From assembly GCA_963169105.1 (NCBI GenBank), contig OY720635.1, positions 134,311,872 through 134,375,871 on the forward strand: a stretch of DNA of 64,000 bases, written 5' to 3'. The notes beneath the pieces are model-generated. The model made no database searches, was not told the origin of the DNA, and saw nothing but the letters and a program-made list of their open reading frames with translations. Positions within the stretch are counted from its first letter, which is position 1. Each line of letters starts with the position of its first letter. Below are positions 36,690 through 47,336 of the stretch, piece after piece. A program made the position numbers and the translations under genes. The DNA is from Ceriagrion tenellum (taxonomy: Eukaryota > Arthropoda > Insecta > Odonata > Coenagrionidae).

Positions 36690-37160
36690 CAATGAAGTCA
36701 AAATGCCGGCTTTTGCTCTCCTTTCACCGTCCTCTCTCCCTCTACCATATCGTTTTCTATCACACTTGAGCATTCCCATGGCGACGGGTTGTTTTCCCAA
36801 AAATGCTCGCGTTTCCTCTCGGAAAGAAACATCTCCGCGGTCACTCTGCTGCCGCCTGTATCGGACACTCCCCCGCGTGTGTTTTTGAAGGGACCCTGGG
36901 GTCTCCTATATGATCGTCGTGGAATCCTCTGTCGGAAACCAGAGACTCCCATGAGTAAAATCTAGCTTGTGGAAGCGAATCAACTCTTTGTACGAATCGT
37001 ATTCTTATCGCTTATCGCTCGAAACAGAACCCTTGGGCGGAGTTTATCTCAGCAGGTGTGATAAGATACCGTTTCCCGAGCCCTTCTGCGCAAAAGCTAG
37101 AGGAAAAAAAGTCGACCCATGCCTGACACTCACCGGAAAAATTTACAAGTTAAGTGCTTA
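36690..37160. other. GC-rich block without recognisable gene
   Basis: Overlapping frames (36698-36952 minus, 84 codons; 36703-36888 plus, 61; 36967-37161 plus, 64). None has a known domain. Possibly a CpG-rich regulatory region. Confidence 0.3.
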
Positions 37161-38107
37161 ATAAGATATAAAAGCCTTCTCAAAAGTACTTCTCATTTTG
37201 CATACCTCTCCGACAGGTAGTTGGAATGACACAAAAAAGTGTCCAAAAGAATCCGGGACCGCTACTGAATGTCATTTGGCCTACTTTCGTGGAGAAAAAC
37301 TCGTCGAATAAATTTATTGTGCTGATTCTGTGGTTTATAGAAGTAAAAAAATTAAGAAGATCCCGCTCTATTTAAAAGACAAAGTTTAACTGCTGCAGAA
37401 TACATATGGTACGCGGTTTCAATTGATGCAGAGTAGATACGATTCTATATAATATGGCATCACTGAGGATGTTCCTGCAATACTCATCCCTGCATACAAT
37501 AAGTCTGGTATATATACGTGCATCAACATAATTAATTCAGACCTCAGGAAGTTCACCGCCAACCAATCACATATTTACATACCGCCATAGCAATTTTGTT
37601 TTACCAATTCTGGTGTATAAACTAAGGCATCTCCGTGGTAACATACTCGGATACATACAATTTTATATTTTGTTTGAAGTTGGAAACAATTTAAACCCTG
37701 GAGAATCCTGCTTAGTCAAGAGTGAAGAATACATTCAACTCTGTGGGGTATTAAAAGTATAACATCGAACTACATCAAATATTGTAGTCACTTTCTACTG
37801 AATGTGATCTATTATAAAAAAGTAGTCATATTTTTACAGAATTAACTATTTCTAAAGTATTGTTTTTGAAATAGACTCAATTCACGTCAGCTTCACGTAA
37901 TGGAGATGAGTTCCAATGCACAGGTGCCAGCTTCATAAGGCTGTTTAATTTCATCGCCTTGACATGTAACGCGATCTTAATATGGGCTTTGCCCAAGCAG
38001 TAGATTGTATTCGGATCATTGCACGATGTAGTAATGAGCTCAGCGCTCCACCAACCGATAAGGCAGAATGCGAGGCGTAAATTGGGGCTCAGAGATCCCT
38101 TCCATTG
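37161..38107. other. no recognisable feature
   Basis: AT-rich spacer. Confidence 0.35.
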
Positions 38108-38698
38108 TTACATGTCTTTCCTCTTTGGAATCACCGGCTCACCAGGTGATTGACTCTTCCGGAGGCTTAGGTGGATGGAGGAAAAAATACTCCCCATCGC
38201 CCAAAATCGGATGACAGACGGACGAAGGGGAGAGAGCTCACCCGGGCGAGGAGTTTTGCTCGTTAGCTGACGGAAAAGATAATGCGCGCTGATGGGTCGG
38301 GTGGAGAATCCACCCGACCCTGTACTGATGCTCGACAGCTCCCGAAATTCTCGTCGTTCCTTTCCGGGAGAAATGAACCCTCGCCAATGGAAAGGCTTAA
38401 CAGTTCCGAAAGATTCCTCATCTCCCGTTTCACCTCTCGCTCTCTGGAAAGATGAGGAACGTAACACGTTTTTTAGCGAATGTAATGGGAGACGGCCTTT
38501 GGGAGATGAGACGAAGGGAATGTTTTCTGTTTTGTGGGAGGGGAGAGTTAGAGTTGAAGAGATAATGCAGAGGAAATCGATTAGGCTTGACAGGAACGAG
38601 ACGCGCAGACAGAGAATTGAAACATAACACAAACCTATTGCAGGAGTAAGAACTATTTTCTGCGAGTTTAAGAAGTAATGACTACTCCGTCTGTCCAA
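38108..38698 (-). other. unassigned 196-codon ORF in a GC-rich block
   Basis: The second longest open frame in the window. The peptide has a hydrophobic N-terminal part (ICLRVSFLSSLIDFLCI) and then a Ser/Pro/Arg-rich part with no motif I recognise. A plus-strand frame (38292-38627, 111 codons) overlaps it, and its N-terminal 175 bp lie in one arm of a long inverted repeat. Both facts weaken the case for a gene. It could be an exon, a repeat relic or chance. Confidence 0.2.
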
Positions 38699-39376
38699 AA
38701 CCTATAAATTAACTTTTATTCTTGATGTGTAAATGTTTCCTTTTGGATATGTTTTATCATTGATTAGGGCATGGAATGATGTGAATGATGATATCTATTA
38801 ATGAATTAGCTACGTTCATCAATTTTGTAACATCAAATTCGCATAAATACATGTATATCCCTGTTATGATAGAAAACAATGTGCAATGCGTTCTTACTCA
38901 TTCTGATCAATGAAATTTAGATCCTATGCGTAGTAAATCAAGAATTTTTGATAACTTTTCACAATAAGATTTTCCTATCAAATTGAATTGGATAGATCTT
39001 TGGGGTCCTTGGGGCAAGGTACATCGGTGGAAATTTCCACATTAAACTTAGCCATCGATGAAATTGAACACTAAGCCCGCGAACTTTTCCAGTCAAAATC
39101 CAAGAATAGATGGATTTTGACTGGAATGATCAATGATAAAAAATATCCAAAAGGAAACATTTATACATCAAGAATAAAATTTAATTTATAGGTTTTGGAC
39201 AGACGGAGTAGTAATTACTTCTTAAACTCGCAGAAAATAGTTCTTGCTCCTGCAGTAGGTTTGTGTTATGTTTCAATTCTCTGTCTGCACGTCTCGTTCC
39301 TGTCAAGTCTAATCGATTTCCTCTGCATTATCTCTTCAACTATAACTCACCCCTCCCACAAAACATAAAATATTCA
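38514..39376. repeat. long inverted repeat, arms about 258 bp
   Basis: The arms 38514-38771 and 39118-39376 are reverse complements with about 5% difference by eye, separated by about 346 bp. Shared blocks include TTTTGTGGGAGGGG at the outer ends, ACTCCGTCTGTCCAAAACC in the middle and TTATCATTGAT at the inner ends. The spacer contains a perfect CCAGTCAAAATCCA / TGGATTTTGACTGG hairpin near 39088-39123. I found no clear target duplication. The left arm is continuous with a GC-rich block; the right arm is not. Confidence 0.85.
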
Positions 39377-39832
39377 TTGCGGCCAGATTTGGTCAATCAC
39401 GCGGATATCATTGGACAATAGCTCAATAGGAGTATTATGAATGCGTAATATTTATACACATGCATAGATGATTATTGGTGCATGAGGCGATCATAAAGTA
39501 ATCTGGGTAATTATTCCTCCAACTTAATAACCTTCCGACATATCGTAAGGTAAACCGTAGGAGCCAACGGTTATCTGGGAATACGACCAACAACTGAAGT
39601 CGTTTGCACTAATATGGTTGGGAAGGTGGGGTAACAAAAGGTGTACTATTCATAATGGATAAAAGCAGCTTTGATAAAGCCTACTACTGACAAAAGGCAT
39701 CGGACATCGATGAACAATGCTCAACAGTAAGGTAAAATTTCAATAGATAGAGAACACGAATCCACCGCAAAATCTACGCCTCTGCAGCGATTACAAGACG
39801 ACCCCTCAAGGTAGAGATTTCATTACTCTAAG
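39377..39832. other. no recognisable feature
   Basis: Mixed composition spacer. Confidence 0.35.
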
Positions 39833-40014
39833 TTAGTGCAAAAACCTGTTCCCATGGAGAGTAAAAGTAGATTAAATTTATTGCCGTGAAGAAACTTTTA
39901 CAAACAACAGAAAAACCACTTTACCACGATCTGGGTTTCAACGCATGAACATTATCAACTGATAATGATGCTCTCGCGTTGAAACCCGGATCGTGGTGAA
40001 GTGGCTTTAGTGCA
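39833..40014 (+). mobile_element. hairpin Penelope-like insertion beside a MITE
   Basis: Inverted arms (about 39911-39957 and 39959-40005) share AAACCnGATCGTGGT and GCGTTGAAACCC. The right arm core is CTGATAA (39959-39965), extra T, GATGC-TCTC-GCGTT stem II, GAAA (39981-39984), again with A at G8. A short possible duplication TTAGTGCA (39833-39840 and 40007-40014) would give a 166-bp insert. Nine bases further right the TAA MITE begins. Confidence 0.65.
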
Positions 40015-40019
40015 GTTTT

Positions 40020-40575
40020 TAAGGTGGTTTGAGCGAAATTTCATTTACCTAGAAATTAATTTATTTTTTTCTTATTTAAAAAAAAATATGTCATCCTTCT
40101 AATAACACCAAAAAATTCAATCCCTTACCACATAACTTTTGGAATAATTTGCCAAAACATTCCAACCCCTTTACATGGGAAATGGTACTATTATGCACTC
40201 CAGAGAGACATCATTTACAATATGAGGAATTTCTAACACTTAGATATCGTAAATAAATTAACAGCGTGTAGTTTGTATGTTCTCAACTATTTTTGAAAAT
40301 GAATCATATTGGCACCGCAATAAGTTATTGGGTATCACTAAAATCCTTCCGTTTTGAAGGAGTTTCAAACGTACCGCGCGAAAGAAATGAATCAAATTGA
40401 AGACTTATGCTCATATTTTTATTTAATTACTTACCATTTCTGTCATATAAAACTATATCATTGCACCATTAATAATGCAACATTTAATTCATGCGTCCTA
40501 CAGCTGGTGAAATTAAAACGTAAAATTCGAATATGGTCTCTATTATCACTAGGGAACCATCTTGCTCGGATTACC
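40020..40575. mobile_element. TAA-flanked MITE, copy 2
   Basis: A 553-bp copy (40023-40575) of the element at 14864-15415, same orientation, with ends GGTGGTTTGAGCG and GCTCGGATTACC. TAA precedes it; the right flank is TTG, probably a changed duplication. Non-coding. The plus-strand frame 40354-40593 inside it is chance. Confidence 0.75.
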
Positions 40576-40854
40576 TTGAACGGTTACTCATAGTTACAGT
40601 TTTAGAGACGGGATACCACAAGGTTTACGAATAAGAAACTTTTAAATGCAAATGTGAGCCCTTAGGCATAGAAAAATTGGATACTTTCTTGTGAGCCAAT
40701 ATATTATCAATGTTTCACACATTTAGGACCCTTCCTATTGTTAGATACACACATTATACATGTAAAGCCATTTAGCACTGCCAAATAATAATGCATGCTG
40801 ATAATATAATATTAATAATTCATATACAGATTTTTAAACAGCCCAAAGGAGACT
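40576..40854. other. no recognisable feature
   Basis: AT-rich spacer. Confidence 0.3.
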
Positions 40855-41690
40855 TCAAAAAACGTTAACAGACTTTATGCATGGGTGGATGATAATAAAT
40901 TGATTGTAAATGAATAAAAAACATCCAAAATGCATCCACATCTTTCATGGCCTCTATGAGGAAGAATGGAAATGAAAAGTGGCATTACCATGGATGTATT
41001 CATTTACTCCGGATATGATTGCATGAGTTTATACTTGGATCGGGTGTAAAAATATTCATAACTTATTAAAATTACGGATTAACTATTCAAAGTCCCTGAA
41101 CATAAAACCACGTACATAGAGTCAATAAAAAATGATAATTGCTAAATATTTACGCTCAAAAAGTCAATATCTAAATATATAGGCGTTAAAAATATTTTGC
41201 AATGGTTGAGAGTATATTGAGGCATGGTAATACAGTATTGGGAATGACATGAAATACATTGCTAAAGTCGTCAATGAAAGAATAAAAAGAGAATACAGAC
41301 ATTTGTTTATGTGATTGGATCAAGAACTTGCTGCAGCAGACATGAACGTACTATACATAAAATATATTTCTGAAAAATTAAAGAAATATGTAATGATTTT
41401 AGACAAAAAGTTAGTCTAACGAATCATAAATACCAAACCTTTGAATACATAATATGCATATGAGGGGCCTCCGATGCAAGAAACTCACGAAAACTCTAAT
41501 GGATATGGATAAAGATTGCCCACGTTCGTTGTGCCACAATCTTTTTAATAACATGCCAAAGCATTTATATAACTTTAAAGGTATGGCTTAAGTCGAAAGA
41601 TAAGTTTAAACTGGCTTGCAAGTGATTTAAAAATTGTATTTGATTCTGTAATTATCCTTTGTAATCTATTTATTTATTCACATCGTGTTT
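40855..41690 (+). pseudogene. very decayed LINE ORF2 C-terminal relic
   Basis: Broken plus-strand frames give LYAWVDDNKLIVNE (the post-YADD thumb region: L--W-D-N-L-VN--KT), a later piece near EAWYSIGNDM that could be the Y-I--WGN segment, and a C-terminal FVVPQSFNNMPKHLYNFKGM resembling the NNLP--I block near LINE ORF2 ends. It is followed by an AT-rich TTTATTTATT tail at 41667-41680. Every frame is interrupted, so this is an old insertion. Confidence 0.5.
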
Positions 41691-41949
41691 CTTTTTCACA
41701 AATGCTGATTAATAATGATGTATTTTAAACTTTATTCCTGCACACAGTATTTAATAAAGACTGCAGATTTCACATTTGTACAATGCCGTATTCTTGTACT
41801 AACCTACTGATATGCTATTTTCGTCAGGAAGGTCACATTGTTTATTCGTAAATAAAGTCATTATTATCAGATAAAAATTGTTTCTATTTTCAACATTTTA
41901 AGCAGAAATGTTTTAAAACTTGAGCCATTTGTTAAAAATTCAAACTCGT
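41691..41949. other. no recognisable feature
   Basis: AT-rich spacer. Confidence 0.3.
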
Positions 41950-42430
41950 CAAATGGAAGGAGAGAGATGAGCGAGAGTGGGAAGCGAGTGATGGGAGGGA
42001 AGAGATGGTGAAGACAGAGAGAAAAGAGAAGGTGGATGGGGGAGAGATTCCGACGAAGTGGCGCGTGTCTTGCTCACAGCCCCTCTTTCATAATGCATTG
42101 ACGTTTCCATCCGTCGAGCTCAGCGTTGATTCCCCCCCCCTACCCCCAGCACCTCTCTCTCCCCCCACCCTGGAACACGCCCTTCTCAGCGGGAGCGAAA
42201 GGTGACGAGCGCATGACGAAAGTGGAAAACACGAGGCATGGCAATTACTGTTCGCGGAAGAAAGACATGCATAAAGTAGGAAGAAAGGAGGAGTTTCCTT
42301 CTGCACCGTTGAGTTATTGTTCTGAGGTATGCACGCGGTGAGTGGGGAATGGGTGTTAAGAAATTGAAGAGGGCGGTTGGAGGATAGGAATGCACAAAGA
42401 TGGGAATGAACGAGTGGGAAAGTCTTCTTC
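41950..42430. other. purine-rich then GC-rich block
   Basis: Begins with a GGAGAGAGATGAGCGAGAG purine run and then a C-rich run (TCCCCCCCCC at about 42130). Overlapping frames of 66-72 codons on both strands, no signature. Confidence 0.3.
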
Positions 42431-43199
42431 TGGGCCGCAGGTGTGGGCTATGGCTGACGGGTAACCGACACCTTCAGCTCACGATAGCTCTCGTTAACAA
42501 TTGAAGGTTACACGCTGTGCTGTATTGCAGAGGTAGATAGGGAATACTATGCAATGGCTTTTCCTTCAGAAACACAGATCACCTAAATTATCATAGAAAA
42601 TTTGTATATAAATCTATTCATTGAATAGGTTTATAGCGGAGTCAGGGCCCCACCGAAATACAAGTAAACATGGGATTCTGAGATTCGGACCCACATCGAT
42701 GATTAAACGACGCTCAAAACAAATGGAATATCCAAAACATCCAATCTAAACAGCAAATCAATAATGCGGTGAAATAACATGAACGCAGCCTACGATGCTA
42801 TCTTACTTTCCAATTTTAAATGTTAATTCGGGAACCCTACCACACCGATGAAAGAGAACGAGATGAATTACATCATTCAATTTTATTCTTTCGTAGGCTA
42901 GAATTTCTTGGAACTGATTGGGCATCAAATGATGACGCTGCATGGTGATGTCTGTCATTTCCGGAAAGTACTTTTTATTGCTTACCCGTATTACTTCTAA
43001 GAACCTGTTAGCTTGAATCATATCTAAACGTATCCATCTAAATTATTGTAAATAAACCCTTAGGAAAGGTAAACTTTTGTACATTAATTAGAAAAATATT
43101 GTTTTCCAAATTACTTTAGAAATGTCTAAATATTTCTAACAGGTCTTGATTGGATGGAGTATGGAAACACCGGTTAAAATGCTATGGTCCTCACGAATA
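42431..43199. other. no recognisable feature
   Basis: Mixed composition; the 72-codon minus frame at 42803-43021 is not recognised. Confidence 0.35.
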
Positions 43200-44610
43200 T
43201 AAATATGGGTTTAGCTGAAGAGGAAAATGGCAATAGTAGCTGAACTGGTGAGCAATAGAGCTTTTTTGACGAATCCATTGATTACAGAGGAGATTAGGAA
43301 ACTAACTGACGAAAGAAGTAAACATCAGTATCCCTTAAACAAAGGTGAGAAAACTCTCTACGAGAGACTAAGGAACAATGTCAATCGAAAATACAACAAG
43401 GTAGTTGTTGGCTGGAATAATATAATTGAAAGTTGTAACGAGGAAGTCAAAGATAACATGAAGAAGGGGAACACGTAAAAAGCATACAAGCTAGTCAATA
43501 TACACTTCGGAGATAGAAATACGATAATATCAGGGATACGAACGGGAAAATACTGACAGAGGGTTAAGATATTAGGAATAGATGGAAGCAATACATCGAA
43601 GAACTCTTACAAGAGCCGAGGCCGCTGGAAGGAAACCTAATGAAATAAAAAGCGAGGTCAACGAGGAATTCCCGGGGCCCACACATACTGAGGTTCAAAC
43701 TTGATGAAGCTGTAAAAGATCCCAAGAAAAACAAAGCACCAGGAGCAGACAACATCAACGGAGAAATTATCAAAGCGCTCGGAAGTAAAGGAATAGGCAA
43801 CATGTACGAAATAATAAAAAATAGCTTCTCAAGTGGAGGACTTCTAATTGACCTTCTAAGGAGTGAACTGATTGCGATACCGAAGAAGAAAACGACTGAG
43901 ATATACGAGGAGCACCGAACCTTTGAAATCAGGGTAGTAGAGCATGAATCAAAAACACACGAATAATTGGACGAAGGATGGAATAAAAAAATTAAAGACA
44001 AACTCTCCGAAAACCAAATTGGATTTTGGTAGAACACAGGAACCAGGGAGGCCATCTTCTGCCTGAAAGTAATTGTAGAGAAAAAAATGCATACAAAAAA
44101 GCCACATTATGTGATATTCTTGGACTTGGAGAATGCCTTCGACAATTTCGAGTACAAAATGTTCGGGCTGCTGGAAAAATTCGAAATAGATTACAACGGA
44201 TTATAATCAACCAGCCATAGTCGTCAGAATTTTAATAAGAGACGGAAGACAAGCAGGCTAAAATTCATATAGGAGTAAGACAAGGAGAACAAAGTTAACA
44301 GGAGAGGAAATACTCCTGTAGAACACTATATAGATAGGGAGATTCAGATGGATTGGACACACTCTGCGGAAGAATGGGTTGATGAAAACCGCGATTAAAG
44401 GAAAAATAGAAAGAAATGTCCCCAGAGGAAGAACCAGAAATAACTATATCGACCAAATAATAAGTAAGGTACATTGCCCCCAGGAAGTAGAAAAACTACT
44501 ATTAGATAGAGAAGAATGGAGGGCGGCAGTTGATCAATATTACAATTGAACGATAAATGACGGTCATGGAAAAATGGCAAACGACACAGCGGTCTATTTG
44601 CGCTCTTAAT
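43200..44610 (+). pseudogene. internally deleted LINE RT pseudogene (family B)
   Basis: Shows, in order: the pre-RT helical region (43227-43478, EIRKLTDERSKHQYPLNKGE), the finger motif KDPKKNKAPGADNINGEIIKAL (43706-43778), LRSELIAIPKKKT (43855-43892), ENQIGFW-NTG--EAIFCLKVI (44013-44075), HYVIFLDLENAFD (motif A, 44104-44142), then a jump. Motif B and the YADD box are missing and the frame resumes at GHTLRKNGLMKTAIKGKIER (44353-44413), NVPRGRTRNNYID and DREEWRAAVDQYYN. The catalytic palm has therefore been lost by deletion. Its C-terminus matches the fragments at 1915-2310 and 57815-58500. Confidence 0.88.
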
Positions 44611-45940
44611 CTTGTCGGAACGAGGAATCCAAAATTTTATTTAGAGGTAAGCCGTTGGTGATTGAAGTTTAAATTGTCAAGACAGTTAAAATCGATATCT
44701 TTTTGACAAAAACGTGGTTATCTGCCATCGAAGAGGAACTCTTGGCGCTACAATGTCATTTTATGAGACCTTAGTAAACCCTCACGGGAAAGCAAAGTAT
44801 TTCACAAAATTGGAAATTCATTGGATTATTAAAAATTCTGTTTCTTTTAAAAGACTTTCAATTTATCCTAATCTCTTTATTAGATATAAATCGCATAGGA
44901 TGCGAGCATATTAATTTTAATAAAAAGTATTTTCGAGCCCCTCATACTGTTTCAACGCTTATTCTCACCGAGAGAGGAGAGTGAGAACAAAAATTTTCTA
45001 AGATTCCTTCATATTCTATGAACAAAGAGACGAAAAGGCCACTTAAATTACAGAATAATTTCCTTAAGTAGACTTTCCAATATGCCGAATTGGCATGGAA
45101 ACCATTGAAAACAATAAATCTTACCGTTTACCTGGAATTTACAAGGAAAATTTTTGAATTCTTTAAACTATCAAACCTCATGAGCAGTTAAAACGATTAT
45201 TCTGGATTCTCCCAGACTATTTGGCAGGAATGGGTAGCAAATTTTTTTTATGTTTTTTTTCTCAATTGGTACATAGTTTATAATATATAGAATAGATACA
45301 GAAACAAGCGATTTATAACGACCTATGTAATACACGATAGAAAATGTATTTATAAGCGTCGGATGAATTACACCTCATATACCAAGAAGAAATAACTTGA
45401 AACTGATACGTATGAATTGTTTTATAGATGCAAGAGTTTTTGAAATTCATGAGGATCCAGGGGAAAGTCGTCACGCGTCTAGCATATAATTGTGACCAGG
45501 TCTAGGAAGTATTCAAGAGATTCCAAAATTACTTGAATTACAAAAAAAACACTGATGTTATTTAGTGGAAAGGAGAGTACGTTAGCCTAATCATCCTTCA
45601 TGAGAATACCGTACAGATCCAGGTCAGTTGCTAATCCTGGTTTATCAGAAACGCCTTTAATCAGTAGTTTCAAGCTTGTCATTACGCACCGATGTTCTCG
45701 CTGCGTTTTGGAACATCGATACATTGTCACTCCCGTCAGTAGTTGCCTCTTCTCATTGAGGGTAAATAAGCACTACCTCTAGACTATATACACAGCAAAG
45801 GGTATTAGAGTCCTCTTCGGTGTGATGCACATACGATGACTCTCGCATATGGGAACATCAATAGAGGAGACAAGGTTGTTTTACAGATATCAAATCAGAT
45901 ACAAATATCCTACTTGCATGGCAATAGTGCATGTTTGGTG
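44611..45940. other. no recognisable feature
   Basis: AT-rich; frames of 60-66 codons without signature. Confidence 0.35.
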
Positions 45941-45947
45941 ATCTTCA

Positions 45948-46010
45948 CTCCCTGCCACACACCCTCGTGGTGGCTCGCAGGGTATTACGTAGATGTAGAT
46001 GTACAGTATT
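45948..46010 (+). mobile_element. LINE 3' terminus (family D)
   Basis: Carries the family D 3' UTR block CCCTGCCACACACCC, then GTGGTGGCTCGCAGGG, and the GTAGATGTAGATGTA tail. Compare 27600-27685. Only the extreme 3' end is clear. Confidence 0.6.
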
Positions 46011-46154
46011 CAATGTTTCAGGAGTGGACTCGAAGAAGAGAATGAGGGTGTTGTTCAAGGTTGACAGAGTGAGTAAAGCTGCATTGGTAAGAAAAAAATG
46101 ACCAAGTAGGCCTTTTCGAAGCTGCGATAAACAATATAAGGACTTCACTTTCAT

Positions 46155-46582
46155 TCATTAAATCATTCCCTAAAGACAAATACAGAGTGAGTTTTTACAC
46201 ACCAAGAACTCTGGGAATAATATTCAATATTGCCAAAGATCCTTTTGACCACCTGCTAAAATCGGGGGTTTTTGAACCTAAGTTTGACACATGTGGTAGT
46301 GTTTATGTCGGTCAAACTGGGAGAAATTTTTTAACCAGGGTGTCGGAAAACAAAAGGTATTTGGTGAATTGCGATCCTAAGTCTTATTTCGCCAAACATC
46401 TAATGGAAGAATCTCACCACTCCACATTTAATGTGAAAATCCTCCGTTCCCTGGATAAAGGACACCTTTTAGATGTTTCGGAACAGTGGGAAATAGTCAA
46501 AAGGAAACGAAAGAAAATGAACTTATTAAATGAGAACGAATTTGTTTGTCATTCTCCTATTTTTGACACCATTGTTAAATAA
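46155..46582 (+). pseudogene. PLE GIY-YIG endonuclease C-terminus
   Basis: Open plus-strand frame to the stop at 46582. It starts in the linker before the nuclease (FYTPRTLG, DPFDHLLKSGVFEPKFDTCG) and contains the GIY-YIG core as GSVYVGQTGRNFLTRVSENK, then AKHLMEESHHSTF and LRSLDKGHLLDVSEQWEIVK with the Glu expected in the last helix, ending DTIVK. In PLEs this domain is fused behind the RT and nicks target DNA. The RT is absent here, so the copy is dead, but the nuclease frame is uninterrupted. The first residue of the core reads GSV rather than GIY, as is common in PLEs. Confidence 0.88.
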
Positions 46583-46744
46583 CTTTACCTTCTCCAACAA
46601 ACCACCCTCTCCCCTCACACCTCCCCACCCCACCCTCACCCCCTTTCCATTTTCTCCCACTTGTCCTTCTATCCTTTCCCAGTGTGACGTAAATATGGTG
46701 TTTCACGTATTATATAACCTCATATCTGTTTATGTTGTATTAGT

Positions 46745-46777
46745 CTTGCCTGATGATGTCGAAACACGTGTAGCAAG
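46745..46777 (+). ncRNA. hammerhead-ribozyme-like motif in PLE 3' region
   Basis: CTTGC (46745-46749) pairs perfectly with GCAAG (46773-46777) as stem I. The core is CTGATGA (46750-46756), TGTC in place of stem II, GAAA (46761-46764), then CACGTGTA, where TA would be the cleavage dinucleotide. Hammerhead motifs at PLE termini are established. This copy lacks a real stem II, so self-cleavage would be weak or absent. Confidence 0.55.
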
Positions 46778-46841
46778 AGGTGGAAATAAAATTTTGTAGA
46801 CAGTACGAAATCATTTGAGCTTCATTACTCAATATAAGGAC

Positions 46842-46958
46842 ATTTATAGTAGGATAATTACAGTCAAGTATCAGAGCTTTCTTCTTTATGTAAATGCAGC
46901 AACAATCCATGCTCACTACTAAAATTAAAGCATCATATTTGTTTTCCTCATCATTTTT
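46842..46958. other. spacer
   Basis: Short AT-rich spacer between the PLE and the SINE. Confidence 0.3.
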
Positions 46959-47336
46959 AGAATAAATTAAGGATGGATTGGATTTTAGAGATGCGACCGA
47001 CAGCTAAGGTCATTTGCGCCATAGGGGACAGGTAAGTTAGGAAGGGTGGATAGAAACCCGACGTCGGAATTAGGCTGCTCTTAACAAAAGGCGGTCTTAA
47101 CGAAAGCCGCCAAGGGAACCACGGTTTAACGTCTCATCCGACGGAGGGAGAACTGTACTTGAAGTGTCCTCCGAAAGACACTCAAGTAGGGATCGGGTTT
47201 CCTCTGAAAAACATCCTCCTCTGCAGGGATTTGAACCCTTGCAGCCCGCATGGTTAGCCAGTACTCTAGCCACCACACTAACCCGATCCCCGAATTATAA
47301 AGAATATATTATAAGTTAAAAATGAATAAATTAAGG
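46959..47336 (-). repeat. tRNA-derived SINE with 13-bp target duplication
   Basis: Perfect direct repeats GAATAAATTAAGG (46959-46971 and 47324-47336) enclose 352 bp. Read on the minus strand, from 47291: GGGGATCGGGTTAGTGTGG, A box TGGCTAGAGTACTGG (complement of 47258-47272), B box GGTTCAAATCC (complement of 47227-47237; near-perfect pol III consensus), then a body with ATGGCGCAAATGACC and CTGTCGGTCGC. SINEs are transcribed by pol III and copied by LINE enzymes. About 32 bp outside the head but inside the duplication is AT-rich. Not a functional tRNA: the anticodon arm and acceptor stem do not fold properly. Confidence 0.85.

Larger units (their letters stand above)
46132..46841 (+). mobile_element. 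5'-truncated Penelope-like element, 12-bp target duplication
   Basis: A 686-bp insert (46144-46829) between perfect copies of CAATATAAGGAC (46132-46143 and 46830-46841). It encodes the C-terminal GIY-YIG endonuclease of a PLE, followed by a C-rich 3' UTR and a hammerhead-like motif at 46745-46777. This is the longest PLE copy here and identifies the family to which the shorter TSD-flanked inserts belong. Confidence 0.88.

Noticed and set aside
42640..42720. A possible minus-strand tRNA-like head (GGTCCGAATCTC)
   Set aside because: The supposed B box has no A box partner and no direct repeat was found around it.
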